Shown here: positions 18,878-29,125 of the stretch, piece by piece
Position numbering within the stretch: position 1 is the first letter of the stretch
How the letters are laid out: each line of letters opens with the position of its first letter
Source of the DNA: Hypomesus transpacificus
Lineage: Eukaryota; Chordata; Actinopteri; Osmeriformes; Osmeridae
NCBI RefSeq assembly: GCF_021917145.1
Contig: NC_061064.1
Span: 62,001-126,000, forward strand
Reading direction: 5' to 3'
DNA length: 64,000 nucleotides
The notes under the pieces: model-generated
Database searches by the model: none
Told to the model about the DNA's origin: nothing
What the model saw: the letters and a program-made list of their open reading frames with translations, nothing else
Made by a program: the position numbers and the translations under genes

Positions 18878-21800
18878 TTAGCATGGTTGGTTATTGATGT
18901 TGTTCAGTAGTTTGTGATGTTGATCTTTGTACGGAGCGGTGAAGGCTCCAGGGTTTAAGGTGCCGCGACCATCCTCGTCCACCTGACCCATGATAATGTA
19001 GTTCAGACCTGAGGAGGAAGCAGATTCATGCACGTTTTTTAAGTGTGTATGGTATGTGCTCGTGTGTGAACTTTTTTTTGTGTGTGCGTTAGTATGTGTT
19101 TGCATATTTGTCTTTTTGTGTGTGTGTCTCTGGGTCTTGTGTGTGTGTCTTGTGTAACAGGGTAATTTCAGTACCTCTACGCAGTAGAGGACACTGCTTG
19201 CACGTTGACGCCAGTTTGACCGACATGGCTTCTCCTGCCTGGGTGATGGTCAGTCTGCCTGCCTTGTAGGTTCTGATGATGGACACACTGACGCTGAAAC
19301 CGCCCTGAGGGCTTGGAGTGATGGCCATCACCTTCCCTGTGATCACTGGCAGAGAGAGAGAGAGAAATTGTTTTAGTTTTTTTTAACATTATGAGAGAGA
19401 GAGGGGAGAAGGGTTAAGCTTGAACTGTGAATACATTTACTCTTATCCAGAGCGACTTACAGTAAGTACAGGGACATCCCCCCCCCCCACCTCTGAGGCA
19501 AGTAGGGTGAAGTGCCTTGCTCAAAGACACAATGTAATTTGGCACGGCTGGCGATCAAACCGGTAACCTTCTGATGAATAGCCCGATTCCCTAACCTCTC
19601 AGCCATTTTGACCCCCATTCAATACAGCTGTCTGGAGTTGAACTCACCAAATTCACTGGAGCAGAAGCTGATCTTGATGGTTCCATCTCTCTTGCAGGCC
19701 TTGGCACACATCGGGTTCAGGGGGCCTGGGGGAACCGAGGAAAGATGTCACACACACAAACACGTCACAAACACACACACACACACGGATGTGACCGCAT
19801 CCGTTCCTCATCCCCTCTCACCTGTCCTCCTGACGTTTGGCCTCTTCACCACGACCCTCCCCCCTCTGGGGGTGTCTGGCCTTATGGGCCTGACTGCTTC
19901 AGGCTTGGGCTTCTCAGGCTGGGGTTTGGGGGCCACGTACGGGGTGGTGGTGGTGGTGGGCGGTAGGGTGGTGGTGGTGAGGGCCGGGCGTTGGGGTTTC
20001 TCAGCGGGTTTGAAGGGAGCGGAGTCCACGCGGGGCCCCGTGCCGCGGTCTATCGTGGGGACGTGGGCGCCGCGGGCGACGCTACTGTAGGTCGCCATGA
20101 AGCCGTCTGACGTCACGCTAAGGTCCGAGGCGAACTGCACCAGGAGCACGTTGCCGTTGGTGACGATGGTTCTGCGGGGCGGAGACAGAGATCAGGGTGG
20201 AGTCACGGGTGGGGGGATTTGGAGGGCGAGCAATAGGGTCGATACCTATGTCAGCAAAACCACTGAGATATCCCCACCCATGACTGGCAACAGAGCAGAG
20301 GGTAGTGCTAGCATATCGACAGATAAAAACAGTTGTCCCCATGAATGTTCAAACCAACGTCATCATGTAAGATACATGCCCCCACACGTGCCGTTTGTTG
20401 ACGTGGAAGGGTTAACAGTTGGCTAACGGATGTCAGACATGAGAAGGGTTCACGAGGGGTCAGGGGCGGGGTCAGGGGCGGGGTCAGGGCGGAGCCTATA
20501 CGTACGCAGGAGGGACGTCTCCGCAGAACTTCCCTATACGACGAGAATCGTCCTTCTCCCCGCCGTTGAAGAACGCCACGTAGTCGAAACGACAGTAAGA
20601 GTCGGCTTCCAAGTCAAACTTTCCAAACTTCACCTCAATGACCTAGCACGCACACACATATATGTATACACACAGAGACATACACATTATTATCACCTAA
20701 CCCACCAAAAATGAATGAATGAACCATGAATTACAATGAAAACGAGACATGAGGATATACAATCAAACCAACAAGATTACACATCAGGCAGACTCAACAC
20801 CCGGATGTCAGATGTGGGTACACTCCACGACAGTGTCAGTGTTGCTAACGCTAGGAGCAGAGGATGATGAGAAATGACAAACCCTGTCGGGTTCCACCGT
20901 GATGAGCCAGGAGCAGCTGATGCCTGCTGGGTAGTTCTTGTCAGGCCAGTTGGGGGTTTTGATCTCGCCCTGGGACTTGGTCATTTTACCTCCACAGTAC
21001 TGGTCCTCTGAAACCAAACATTTAGTCATTTAGCAGACATTTAGTCATTTAGCAGACGCTCTTATCCAGAGCGACTTACAGTAATTACAGGGACATTCCC
21101 CCCGAGGCAAGTAGGGTGAAGTGCCTTGCCCAAGGACACGATGTAATTTGGCACAGTGGGGAATCGATCCGGCAACCTTCTGATTACTAGCCCGACTCCC
21201 TCACCGCTCAGCCATCTGACTCCCAAACACCTGAGTACAGTCAGGAGATTCCCTCACACTCACACACGTAAACAGGTAACACACGCGTGCACACACACGT
21301 ACATGGGTGGGCACAAGCACACACATGAAGATACACTCATTCACACACAAACACACACACAGACATAAATACTCCCACTCACAAACGCGATACCCGGGTT
21401 TCTACATGCTTCAAACACCTGTCATCTTAACGCAGACATTTAACGGACGCTTTTTTTTACCGTCCACATGGGGTCGGACCCCGTTAAAGTAGGTGAGGAA
21501 GCCCCTCCCCCCAGTGCCTTCGTCAGAGCCCATCTCCAGCATCATGGTGTTGGTGGTGGAGATCAGGGAGCCTGGGCGGAAGGTCCCGCAGAAACGCCCC
21601 AGCTTCTGCACCATGTTGGAATGCCCGTTGTAGACGTCCAGGTAGTCATAGCGACAGAGCGGGTCGGCTTCCAGGTCGAAAATGCGGAAGGAGAGCATGA
21701 CCACGTTGCCTTCTGGGACCTGGAGTTCAGGGGGGAGAGAAGGAGAGCATGACCACGTTGCCTTCTGGGACCTGGAGTTCAGGGGGGAGAGAAGGAGAGC

Positions 21801-22721
21801 ATGACCACGTTGCCTTCTGGGACCTGGAGTTCAGGGGGGAGAGAAGGAGAGCATGACCATGTTGCCTTCTGGGACCTGGAGTTCAGGGGGGAGAGAAGGA
21901 GAGCATGATCATGTTGCCTTCTGGGACCTGGAGTTCAGGGGGGAGAGAAGGAGAGCATGATCATGTTGCCATCTGGGACCTGGAGTTCAGGGGGGAGAGA
22001 AGGAGAGCATGAAGACTGGGAGAGAGAGGAAGAGCATGTTTTTTTGGGGGGGGGAGGCTAATGGGTAGGAGGATGGCGGTTTGGGGGGGAGTAAGGGGGG
22101 AGGATAAGGGAGAGGATGAGGGGGTATGGAGGCACTGAGGGGGGATGATAGGAGGGTGGGAGGTATTGAGGGTGGGTTGGGGGGTACTGAAGTGAGAGGA
22201 TAGAAGGAGCACAGGGTGGGGTGGAGGGTACTGAAGGCAGGTCAGTAACTCACCGTGATGCGCCAGATGCATTTGCTGTTGGGTTTGTAGTGGCTGGGGA
22301 AGGCCTCACTGCCCAGGAAGCCAGAGTCAGCCACCAGGTCTCCTCCACAGTGGAACACGGGCCTGGGACGAGCCAGGGGAGCAGGGTCACCATGGAGACA
22401 CACAGAGGACACGTCAACAACCGTTTACAGGAAGAACTACGCGCTCTTTCAGCAGGCGAGACAGGCGTACAGGTGTGTATACCACACAGGCTCACACACA
22501 CATCCATCCAGCTCACTTCCTTAAGAGGTGGAATCTTCACAAGTGCCTGCTGTTCTACCTTCTCTGGGCTGGTGTCAGTTTCAGGGAAATGAGGAGAGGG
22601 TGAGGGGGGTCGTAGACAGGATGGAGACAGAACAGTTAGGAGAGGTTATTTTCCTTGACTCGAGCTTCCTAAAACTTTTCCCTTTTCCAATACCTTCCCC
22701 CCTCCTAACCATCTCGCCCCC

Positions 22722-22752
<31 letters not shown>

Positions 22753-23669
22753 ACACACACCCCCCGCTGATCTGTCTGTGAGAGACAAATGTAAACAAAA
22801 TGAGGGTCTGGAAAAATCACATCCAAGACAGACATCAGAGTTCAATAAACTGCTTGTAAACCCTCGTGAACTCCTACAAAGCAAAACAAAAGAGTCAATT
22901 ATCATCGTGGAGGGGAGGGGGGGGGGGGGTTGGCAGTTGGATCCAGTATGTTTTCCAGGACTCAAGCCAAATCCATTGAGGCTAGCTCAGACATACGCAA
23001 ATATTTCTCAGATTAGTTGAAACACTTCCCAGAATCACACAAAATAGGAGGTCCGGAAGACCCCAGCAGAGACAGAGGCCAGGCTACCAGATAGCCAATC
23101 AGCACAGCAGAGACAGAAACCAGCCTATGAGAACCAAGAACCCCAGCAGAGACAGAGATGAGAGCCAATAAGCCTTGCACTAAGCCCTGATCAACCCAGT
23201 CAGACACACAGGGTCCATCTGGGGGGGAGCTCCACCACAGTGGGCAACCCAGGAAAGAACAAGAAAGAATTTCCAAACACAAATACAGGAAACACCTTCC
23301 AAACACAGAGTGCACTTTGCTCCACAGTAAACTATTGACAAGATATCATGTACATTTGAATAAAAATGCAAGGGATACACAATCCTGACAAAAGTAGCGA
23401 ATGAAGATGCATCTTTCTGGATGTTTTCCTACGCACACGCTCCGCAGCCATCCAATCAGAGACATCCACACGGTCGCCACACCTCTCAGCACAGACGCGA
23501 TTCATAAGAAACACAGCAAGCCCAGATCCATGACAGCAAGCCCAGAGCCTCGGGCATCTTACCTGGTGTAGTTGGTTCCTGCTTGGCCCTGGGCCTGGGC
23601 CTGAGGCCAGCCCAGAGACAGAGACAGGAGCAGGGAGAGAGCACAGACAGCGACCACACTCCTCATCAT
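18878..23669 (-). CDS. pcolce: Procollagen C-endopeptidase enhancer
   Basis: This secreted glycoprotein binds the C-propeptide of fibrillar procollagens and speeds its removal by BMP1/tolloid proteases. Nine coding exons in transcript order are 23563-23669, 22254-22362, 21461-21719, 20883-21007, 20506-20642, 19822-20171, 19648-19725, 19175-19345 and 18878-19008. All phases agree, giving 488 residues. Two adjacent Met codons start a signal peptide ([17 protein letters not shown]) of about 27 residues. CUB1 begins at FHCGG and holds [14 protein letters not shown] and [13 protein letters not shown]2 begins at QYCGG and holds [14 protein letters not shown] and GKFCGD. A Thr/Pro-rich linker ([13 protein letters not shown]) leads to a C-terminal NTR domain with [17 protein letters not shown] and [13 protein letters not shown]. 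Two SINEs lie in its introns. The acceptor of the third coding exon sits in a 52-bp tandem array (see findings). Confidence 0.95.
19432..19612 (-). repeat. tRNA-derived SINE in a pcolce intron
   Basis: This belongs to the same family as the copy at 5388. The minus strand shows the tRNA-like head (GGTTAGGGAATCGGGCTATT, then GGTTTGATCGCC) and the tail GTAAGTCGCTCTGGATAAGA. It lies between the exons at 19345 and 19648. Confidence 0.8.
21012..21224 (-). repeat. tRNA-derived SINE in a pcolce intron, with duplicated tail unit
   Basis: The third near-complete copy of the family. The tail segment CATTTAGTCATTTAGCAGA occurs twice in tandem at its plus-strand left end. The head reads GGCTGAGCGGTGAGGGAGTC on the minus strand. 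Confidence 0.8.
21690..22010 (-). repeat. 52-bp tandem repeat spanning a pcolce 3' splice site
   Basis: GCATGA start points at 21695, 21747, 21799, 21851, 21903, 21955 and 22007 give an exact period of 52. On the pcolce strand each unit holds about 19 intron bases ending in TGAACTCCAG, then the first 33 bases of the exon (GTCCCAGAAGGCAACGTGGT and on). Only the unit nearest the exon body continues into coding sequence. Confidence 0.95.
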
Positions 23670-23762
23670 GACACACGCAGCGACAGATACACGAGAGAGA
23701 GATGAGAGTACGGAGAAGAGGTGAAGGATAAGGGGGAGGGAGCATCTGGAGGGGCGGAGAGA

Positions 23763-23765
<3 letters not shown>

Positions 23766-23839
<74 letters not shown>
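23766..23839 (+). repeat. (GA)n microsatellite upstream of pcolce
   Basis: About 74 bases of GA dinucleotides lie within 100-170 bases upstream of the pcolce start codon, probably in its 5'UTR or promoter. Confidence 0.95.
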
Positions 23840-23842
<3 letters not shown>

Positions 23843-24056
23843 CCAAGGAATCTGAGAGAAAAGGGGAAGGGAGCGAAGGAAAAGTCTAAAAAGAGAGAGG
23901 GATGCTGAAAGTGCCGAAAGAGTTTGAGAATCGAGCTGGCTGAGATGACGTGAGGCGAGGGGGAGGGGAGGGTTTAATTGCTACCAGATGCTGTCAACGT
24001 GAACACAGGCCCCAGTACAGCAGAGGGGAACCACAGGAAAGAGGAGCCAGGAGAGA

Positions 24057-24917
24057 CGTGGGGGAACACACACTGCCTGAGGAACACACACTGCCTGAGG
24101 AACACACACTGCCTGGGGAACACACACTGCCTGAGAAACACACACTGCCTGGGGAACACACACTGCCTGAGGAACACACACTGCCTGGGGAACACACACT
24201 GCCTGAGGAACACACACTGCCTGGGGAACACACACTGCCTGGGGAACACACACTGCCTGAGGAACACACACTGCCTGGGGAACACACACTGCCTGGGGAA
24301 CACACACTGCCTGGGGAACACACACTGCCTGAGGAACACACACTGCCTGGGGAACACACACTGCCTGGGGAACACACACTGCCTGGGGAACATACACTGC
24401 CTGGGGAACACACACTGCCTGGGGAACATACACTGCCTGGGGAACACACACTGCCTGAGGAACACACACTGCCTGAGGAACACACACTGCCTGAGGAACA
24501 CACACTGCCTGGGGAACACACACTGCCTGAGGAACACACACTGCCTGAGGAACACACACTGCCTGGGGAACACACACTGCCTGGGGAACACACACTGCCT
24601 CGGGAACATACACTACCTGGGGAACACACACTGCCTGGGGAACACACACTGCCTGAGGAACACACACTGCCTGAGGAACACACACTGCCTGAGGAACACA
24701 CACTGCCTGAGGAACACACACTGCCTGGGGAACACACACTGCCTGGGGAACACACACTGCCTGGGGAACACACACTGCCTGAGGAACACACACTGCCTGG
24801 GGAACATACACTGCCTGGGGAACATACACTGCCTGAGGAACACACACTGCCTGGGGAACACACACTGCCTGGGGAACATACACTGCCTGGGGAACATACA
24901 CTGCCTGGGGAACACAC
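24057..24917 (+). repeat. 18-bp minisatellite, about 47 copies
   Basis: The unit GGAACACACACTGCCTGA repeats with G/A changes at one main site (CTGGGGAAC versus CTGAGGAAC) and occasional CATACA variants. The period is a multiple of three, so several frames on both strands stay open for hundreds of codons. I do not regard these as genes. Confidence 0.97.
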
Positions 24918-25615
24918 AGTGGTGTCAAGTCTCAGGCAGAACCCAGATAGCATCAGGGACAAACACTATCAGTCTGTATAAATCAGGCATTTAAAGCGGG
25001 GGAAGGGATGGGAGACAAGGAGTGGGTTGGAGGGATGGGGGTTGGGGGGGGCTGGAGGGAGCTGGAGGGGGTGGGAAGCGACAGGGGGGCTGGAGGGTTC
25101 TAGGACACCTGGGGGGGGGGGGGGGGGGGGGCAGGGCGGGAGAGGTTCCCTCCCTCCATAGTGCTCTGCTGCAGGGGATCCCTTTGGCCCACATTACGGG
25201 GGCCTGCAGAAGCTGCTTTATAAAGCCCAATAAACCACCAGATTCATGGGGGACGTCGCAGCAGAGGTAGGATCAAAGGCAGGAGACAGGGGGGCTCAGA
25301 AACCCCCTCCACCCCCCCAGTCTGGCTTCACCGGGCCACTGTCTCCACTTACAGGTGGGAAATCACAAACAAGGTTCTAAAACCAACTGGAGGATTTATC
25401 TGAACTGCTTGAAGGTATATATTCAGTATAGGGGCACCCCTTTGAAGCAGAGAACAGCAAACGTGTTGCTGCTATGGTTTTACAATGTGAGACTGTGCTT
25501 GTGAACGTGTCTGTAGTTCCTGTATGATTGTTGTGTAGTGTGTCTGGTGCTTGTTACTGGCTGACAGAGAGGCTGGAGGACTGATAAAAGGCCCAGAAAG
25601 AGCAGGAATGTGGTT

Positions 25616-25622
25616 TGTGTGT

Positions 25623-25669
<47 letters not shown>
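25616..25669 (+). repeat. (TG)n microsatellite
   Basis: About 54 bases of GT dinucleotides. Confidence 0.9.
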
Positions 25670-25670
<1 letters not shown>

Positions 25671-25784
25671 TGGGAGTTCAAATGACCCCACTGTAACACC
25701 TGGCTGGACTCCAGAGTTGCAGACCTCTGCAACGACTCCAGAACAATCCATCACAATGGACCAGGAACAGCAGCAGGGGAGCCT

Positions 25785-26465
25785 GGGATTGGAGGGAGGA
25801 GGAGTGGGGGAGGGAGGGAGAGGAGGGAGGGTAAGGGAGGAGAGGAGAGAGGAGGAGTGGGGGGGGGAGGGATAGGAGGGAGGGTAAGGGAGGAGAGGAG
25901 AGAGGAGGAGTGGGGGGGGGGGGAGAGGAGGGAGGGTAAGGGAGGAGAGGAGAGAGGAGGAGTGGGGGGGGAGGGAGAGGAGGGAGGGTAAGGGAGGGGA
26001 GGAGAGAGGAGGAGTGGGGGGGGAGGGATAGGAGGGAGGGTAAGGGAGGAGAGAGGAGAGAGGAGGAGTGGGGGGGGAGGGATAGGAGGGAGGGTAAGGG
26101 AGGAGAGGAGAGAGGAGGAGTGGGGGAGGGAGAGGAGGGAGGGTAAGGGAGGAGAGGAGAGAGGAGGAGTGGGGGGGGGAGAGGAGGGAGGGTAAGGGAG
26201 GAGAGGAGAGAGGAGGAGTGGGGGGGAAGGGAGAGGAGGGAGGGTAAGGGAGGAGAGGAGAGAGGAGGAGTGGGGGGGGGAGGGATAGGAGGGAGGGTTA
26301 GGGAGGAGAGGAGAGAGGAGGAGTGGGGGAGGGAGAGGAGGGAGGGTAAGGGAGGAGAGGAGAGAGGAGGAGTGGGGGGGGGAGAGGAGGGAGGGTAAGG
26401 GAGGAGAGGAGAGAGGAGGAGTGGGGGGGAAGGGAGAGGAGGGAGGGTAAGGGCGGGTAGGAGAG
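25785..26465 (+). repeat. G-rich minisatellite of about 52 bp, roughly 13 copies
   Basis: GGGTAAGGG or its variants recur near 25831, 25884, 25936, 25988, 26040, 26094, 26143, 26192, 26244, 26297, 26346, 26395 and 26447. The plus strand is almost free of pyrimidines and dense in G runs. Confidence 0.9.
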
Positions 26466-26545
26466 AGGAGGATTGCTCTGAGCAACACAGAGCTGGTAAT
26501 TAGACAACGCCACAAGACAGAGAATTCTGTTGGAGGAGTGTGGTG

Positions 26546-26567
26546 GGGGGGGGGGGGGGGGGGGGGG
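26546..26567 (+). repeat. Poly-G run
   Basis: A run of about 21 consecutive G bases just beyond the G-rich minisatellite. Confidence 0.9.
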
Positions 26568-28128
26568 CGTAGTCAACTGTATAAACAGTGATTATTCACA
26601 GCTTAGTATCAGTCTGGGCCCACTCTCGTTCTCATTTCTGAAAACGTGTGTATTCCATCAGGCTCAGAGAAGAGACAAGGGAGGAGAGCTGAGAGGCAGA
26701 AGAGGAGTGATGAAGAGGACTCACTGGGCAGAGCACATAGCATACGGCCTGGGGCCGCATGTCTCCCCCTCGCTCTCCCCATACCATTTGTTTCTCTCTG
26801 TAAGTGTTTCTGTCCAATAAAGGCATAATAAGCCCAAAAATACACATCTTCAGCCTCACTCTTAGCCTCAGCCTCACCCTCAGCCTCGGCCTCAGCCTTG
26901 GCCTCACACGAAAGCCTTGCAGAACTCTGAACGTGTGTGACTGTTTACACAAGGATTGTGAACCCATCTCTCCTCTGTCATTGTGGTTCCTCTCTCCCCA
27001 GCTGAAAGGAAGGATCACTGGCCACCACAAACCCACTGTGAAAAACAACAATCCTCACCAACACAGGAACGACATACACAGTCAATACGCAACAGTGGAT
27101 CACCTGATTATTCAACCGTTGTTCAGAAGGGGTTGACTTGGCACATAGTGGACAGTAAGTAGATTACCCACTGTGGGAGACTGATGAGAGGGAAACACTG
27201 AAAGTGAGATAGTTAGTCTGAGGCATCGACTGAAGGAAAGTGTGTTACTCGTTTGACCAGACTAACTCTTGTCCACCAGACTCTGTGTCAGCAAGGTCAG
27301 CAAACATCTTCTGGGAACTGTTGTGTTTGGGCTTGGACCACTGCGTCTCTTCTCCTGGCTGAAGCAAAGGTGTGTATTATCTAACTTCACACTAAATACT
27401 TTATTTTCTCCCAGAAATGTTGAAAGTACAGATGGTCAGAGTGTGGCATCTGCTGAAGGTTAACGAGGGAGGTTCTGTGGACTTGGCTTTGTAGCCCAGT
27501 TCTCTGTGGGTGGAGATGACACAATTTATGGCAAAGATGTCTCCCTCCTCCTCCTCCTCTTCCTCCTCCGCCTCATCTTCATCCTCATTTTTCTCCCTCG
27601 GCCAGGCCAGTATCTTTACACAAGCACTTCGGAATGTTCTAATGCATGTTTGAACTTTATACCGACGCCAGACAGAAATAAACGAGGGGTATAGAGAAGG
27701 TGAGAGAAGAGGAGTGGGAGAGAGAGAGGTGATAGAGAGAGAAAAGAGAGGACCATCCTAGGCTATAATATCAGCATCCTGACTGGTCCTTTTCTGGGGG
27801 AAATACAGCATGTGGCTGCTTATGATGTAGACTGAGGTTTACTGAGGTTTACTCAGGAACACGAAACTGGTGGTCTTCATAGGACTGCACTGACACTGTG
27901 GGGTCTGATCGCCCCCTAGAGGCCGGAGATGGAACAGCTTCTCTGTGTTTCCTCATGACTAAGGCTTACAGACAAAAACAGGATTCATTTATTTTATTTC
28001 AGGCCCACAGAATGACACAAAACATCATATGACTGAATGAAGACAAAGAGTGAATAGTTTCTGAAAAGTACCTGTGACAGGAAAAACACATGTCCATGTA
28101 CAGGTTAAAGCACCAGAGATTTGAGAGA

Positions 28129-28182
<54 letters not shown>

Positions 28183-29125
28183 GAGTGATGTCTGACAAGG
28201 AATGCATCATCAAGCTCAACCATCGAACCATCGATCCATCCACACAACACCTGGGCCTTCTTCTGGCTCTCTCACGTCACTGTCCAAGCGACAACATCCA
28301 ACTGCTCCGTTACCATGGGAACGACCGTCCACCCCCTTAACTCTTCACCCACTCCACCCCCCCCGCTCCCATAATATCACATTTTAAAATAAAATAACAA
28401 ATAAACATTAATAACAAAGTTAGGTATCAAACACGGTTTCGTGGAAATGACAGGTGGGAATGTGACTCATGTACTGGTACCTTTAGCTATTGACTGGAAA
28501 TAAAGAAAAACACAAACATGACAATAAAAAGACTACAAAATGATGGCAGTGTGATATTATTCTCTTGAATATGTACTGTAAAATACAGTATCGTAGAATA
28601 TCTGACATTACTGTGGAAAACTCCCTACAATATCATTATTATTCTACCAAACAAATTCTTCAACATGAATTTGAGAAATTCACATATACAATCATAGATT
28701 TGACAGCTTTTTCCAATATGGACATTGGATGGATAAAGTCTATTGCGTTGATACGGCGCAAAAACTTTTAAACGATCAAATTGTAGATTCTTTAGGAGAG
28801 AGATACCAATAACATACAAACATAGAGTTTACAGTCGCAAAACGACCAGACCCTTTGAGCCAATAAAAATTATATTTACAATTTACAATATTTTTCCTCT
28901 TTTTTTAACATTACACCAAAAATACATAACATTCAATACAAACAGTATTTTTATATACAGCGTAACATTTCTACACCTTCACTGTTCATTTTGCTCATAA
29001 TCTCTCTTCATGGACGTTGTGTCTCGTCAGAGATTTGTACACATTTACATATCCAAAAGGCCCTGCTTAAATGGGGCTTACATATGTACAAAAACGGGAT
29101 GAACCCATAAGCTGTTCAGTTCTCC
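26568..29125. other. Region between the G-rich repeats and the per1 stop
   Basis: No supported gene. It includes a 52-nt poly-G run and AT-rich sequence next to per1. The latter could be per1 3'UTR if the AATAAA read on the minus strand near 27986 is the one used. Confidence 0.5.
28130..28181 (+). repeat. 52-nt uninterrupted poly-G
   Basis: All bases from 28130 to 28181 are G. The true length may differ, because such runs are hard to sequence. Confidence 0.9.

Noticed and set aside
21690-22010. Regular 52-bp repeats as a possible CRISPR array
   Set aside because: There are no unique spacers; this is a head-to-tail duplication in a vertebrate gene.
23950-24994. Long open frames of 315-343 codons on both strands
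   Set aside because: They are products of an 18-bp minisatellite whose unit is a multiple of three; five frames are open at once, and none has non-repeat domain content.
25751-26515. 254-codon Pro/Ser/Leu frame on the minus strand
   Set aside because: Antisense reading of the G-rich minisatellite.
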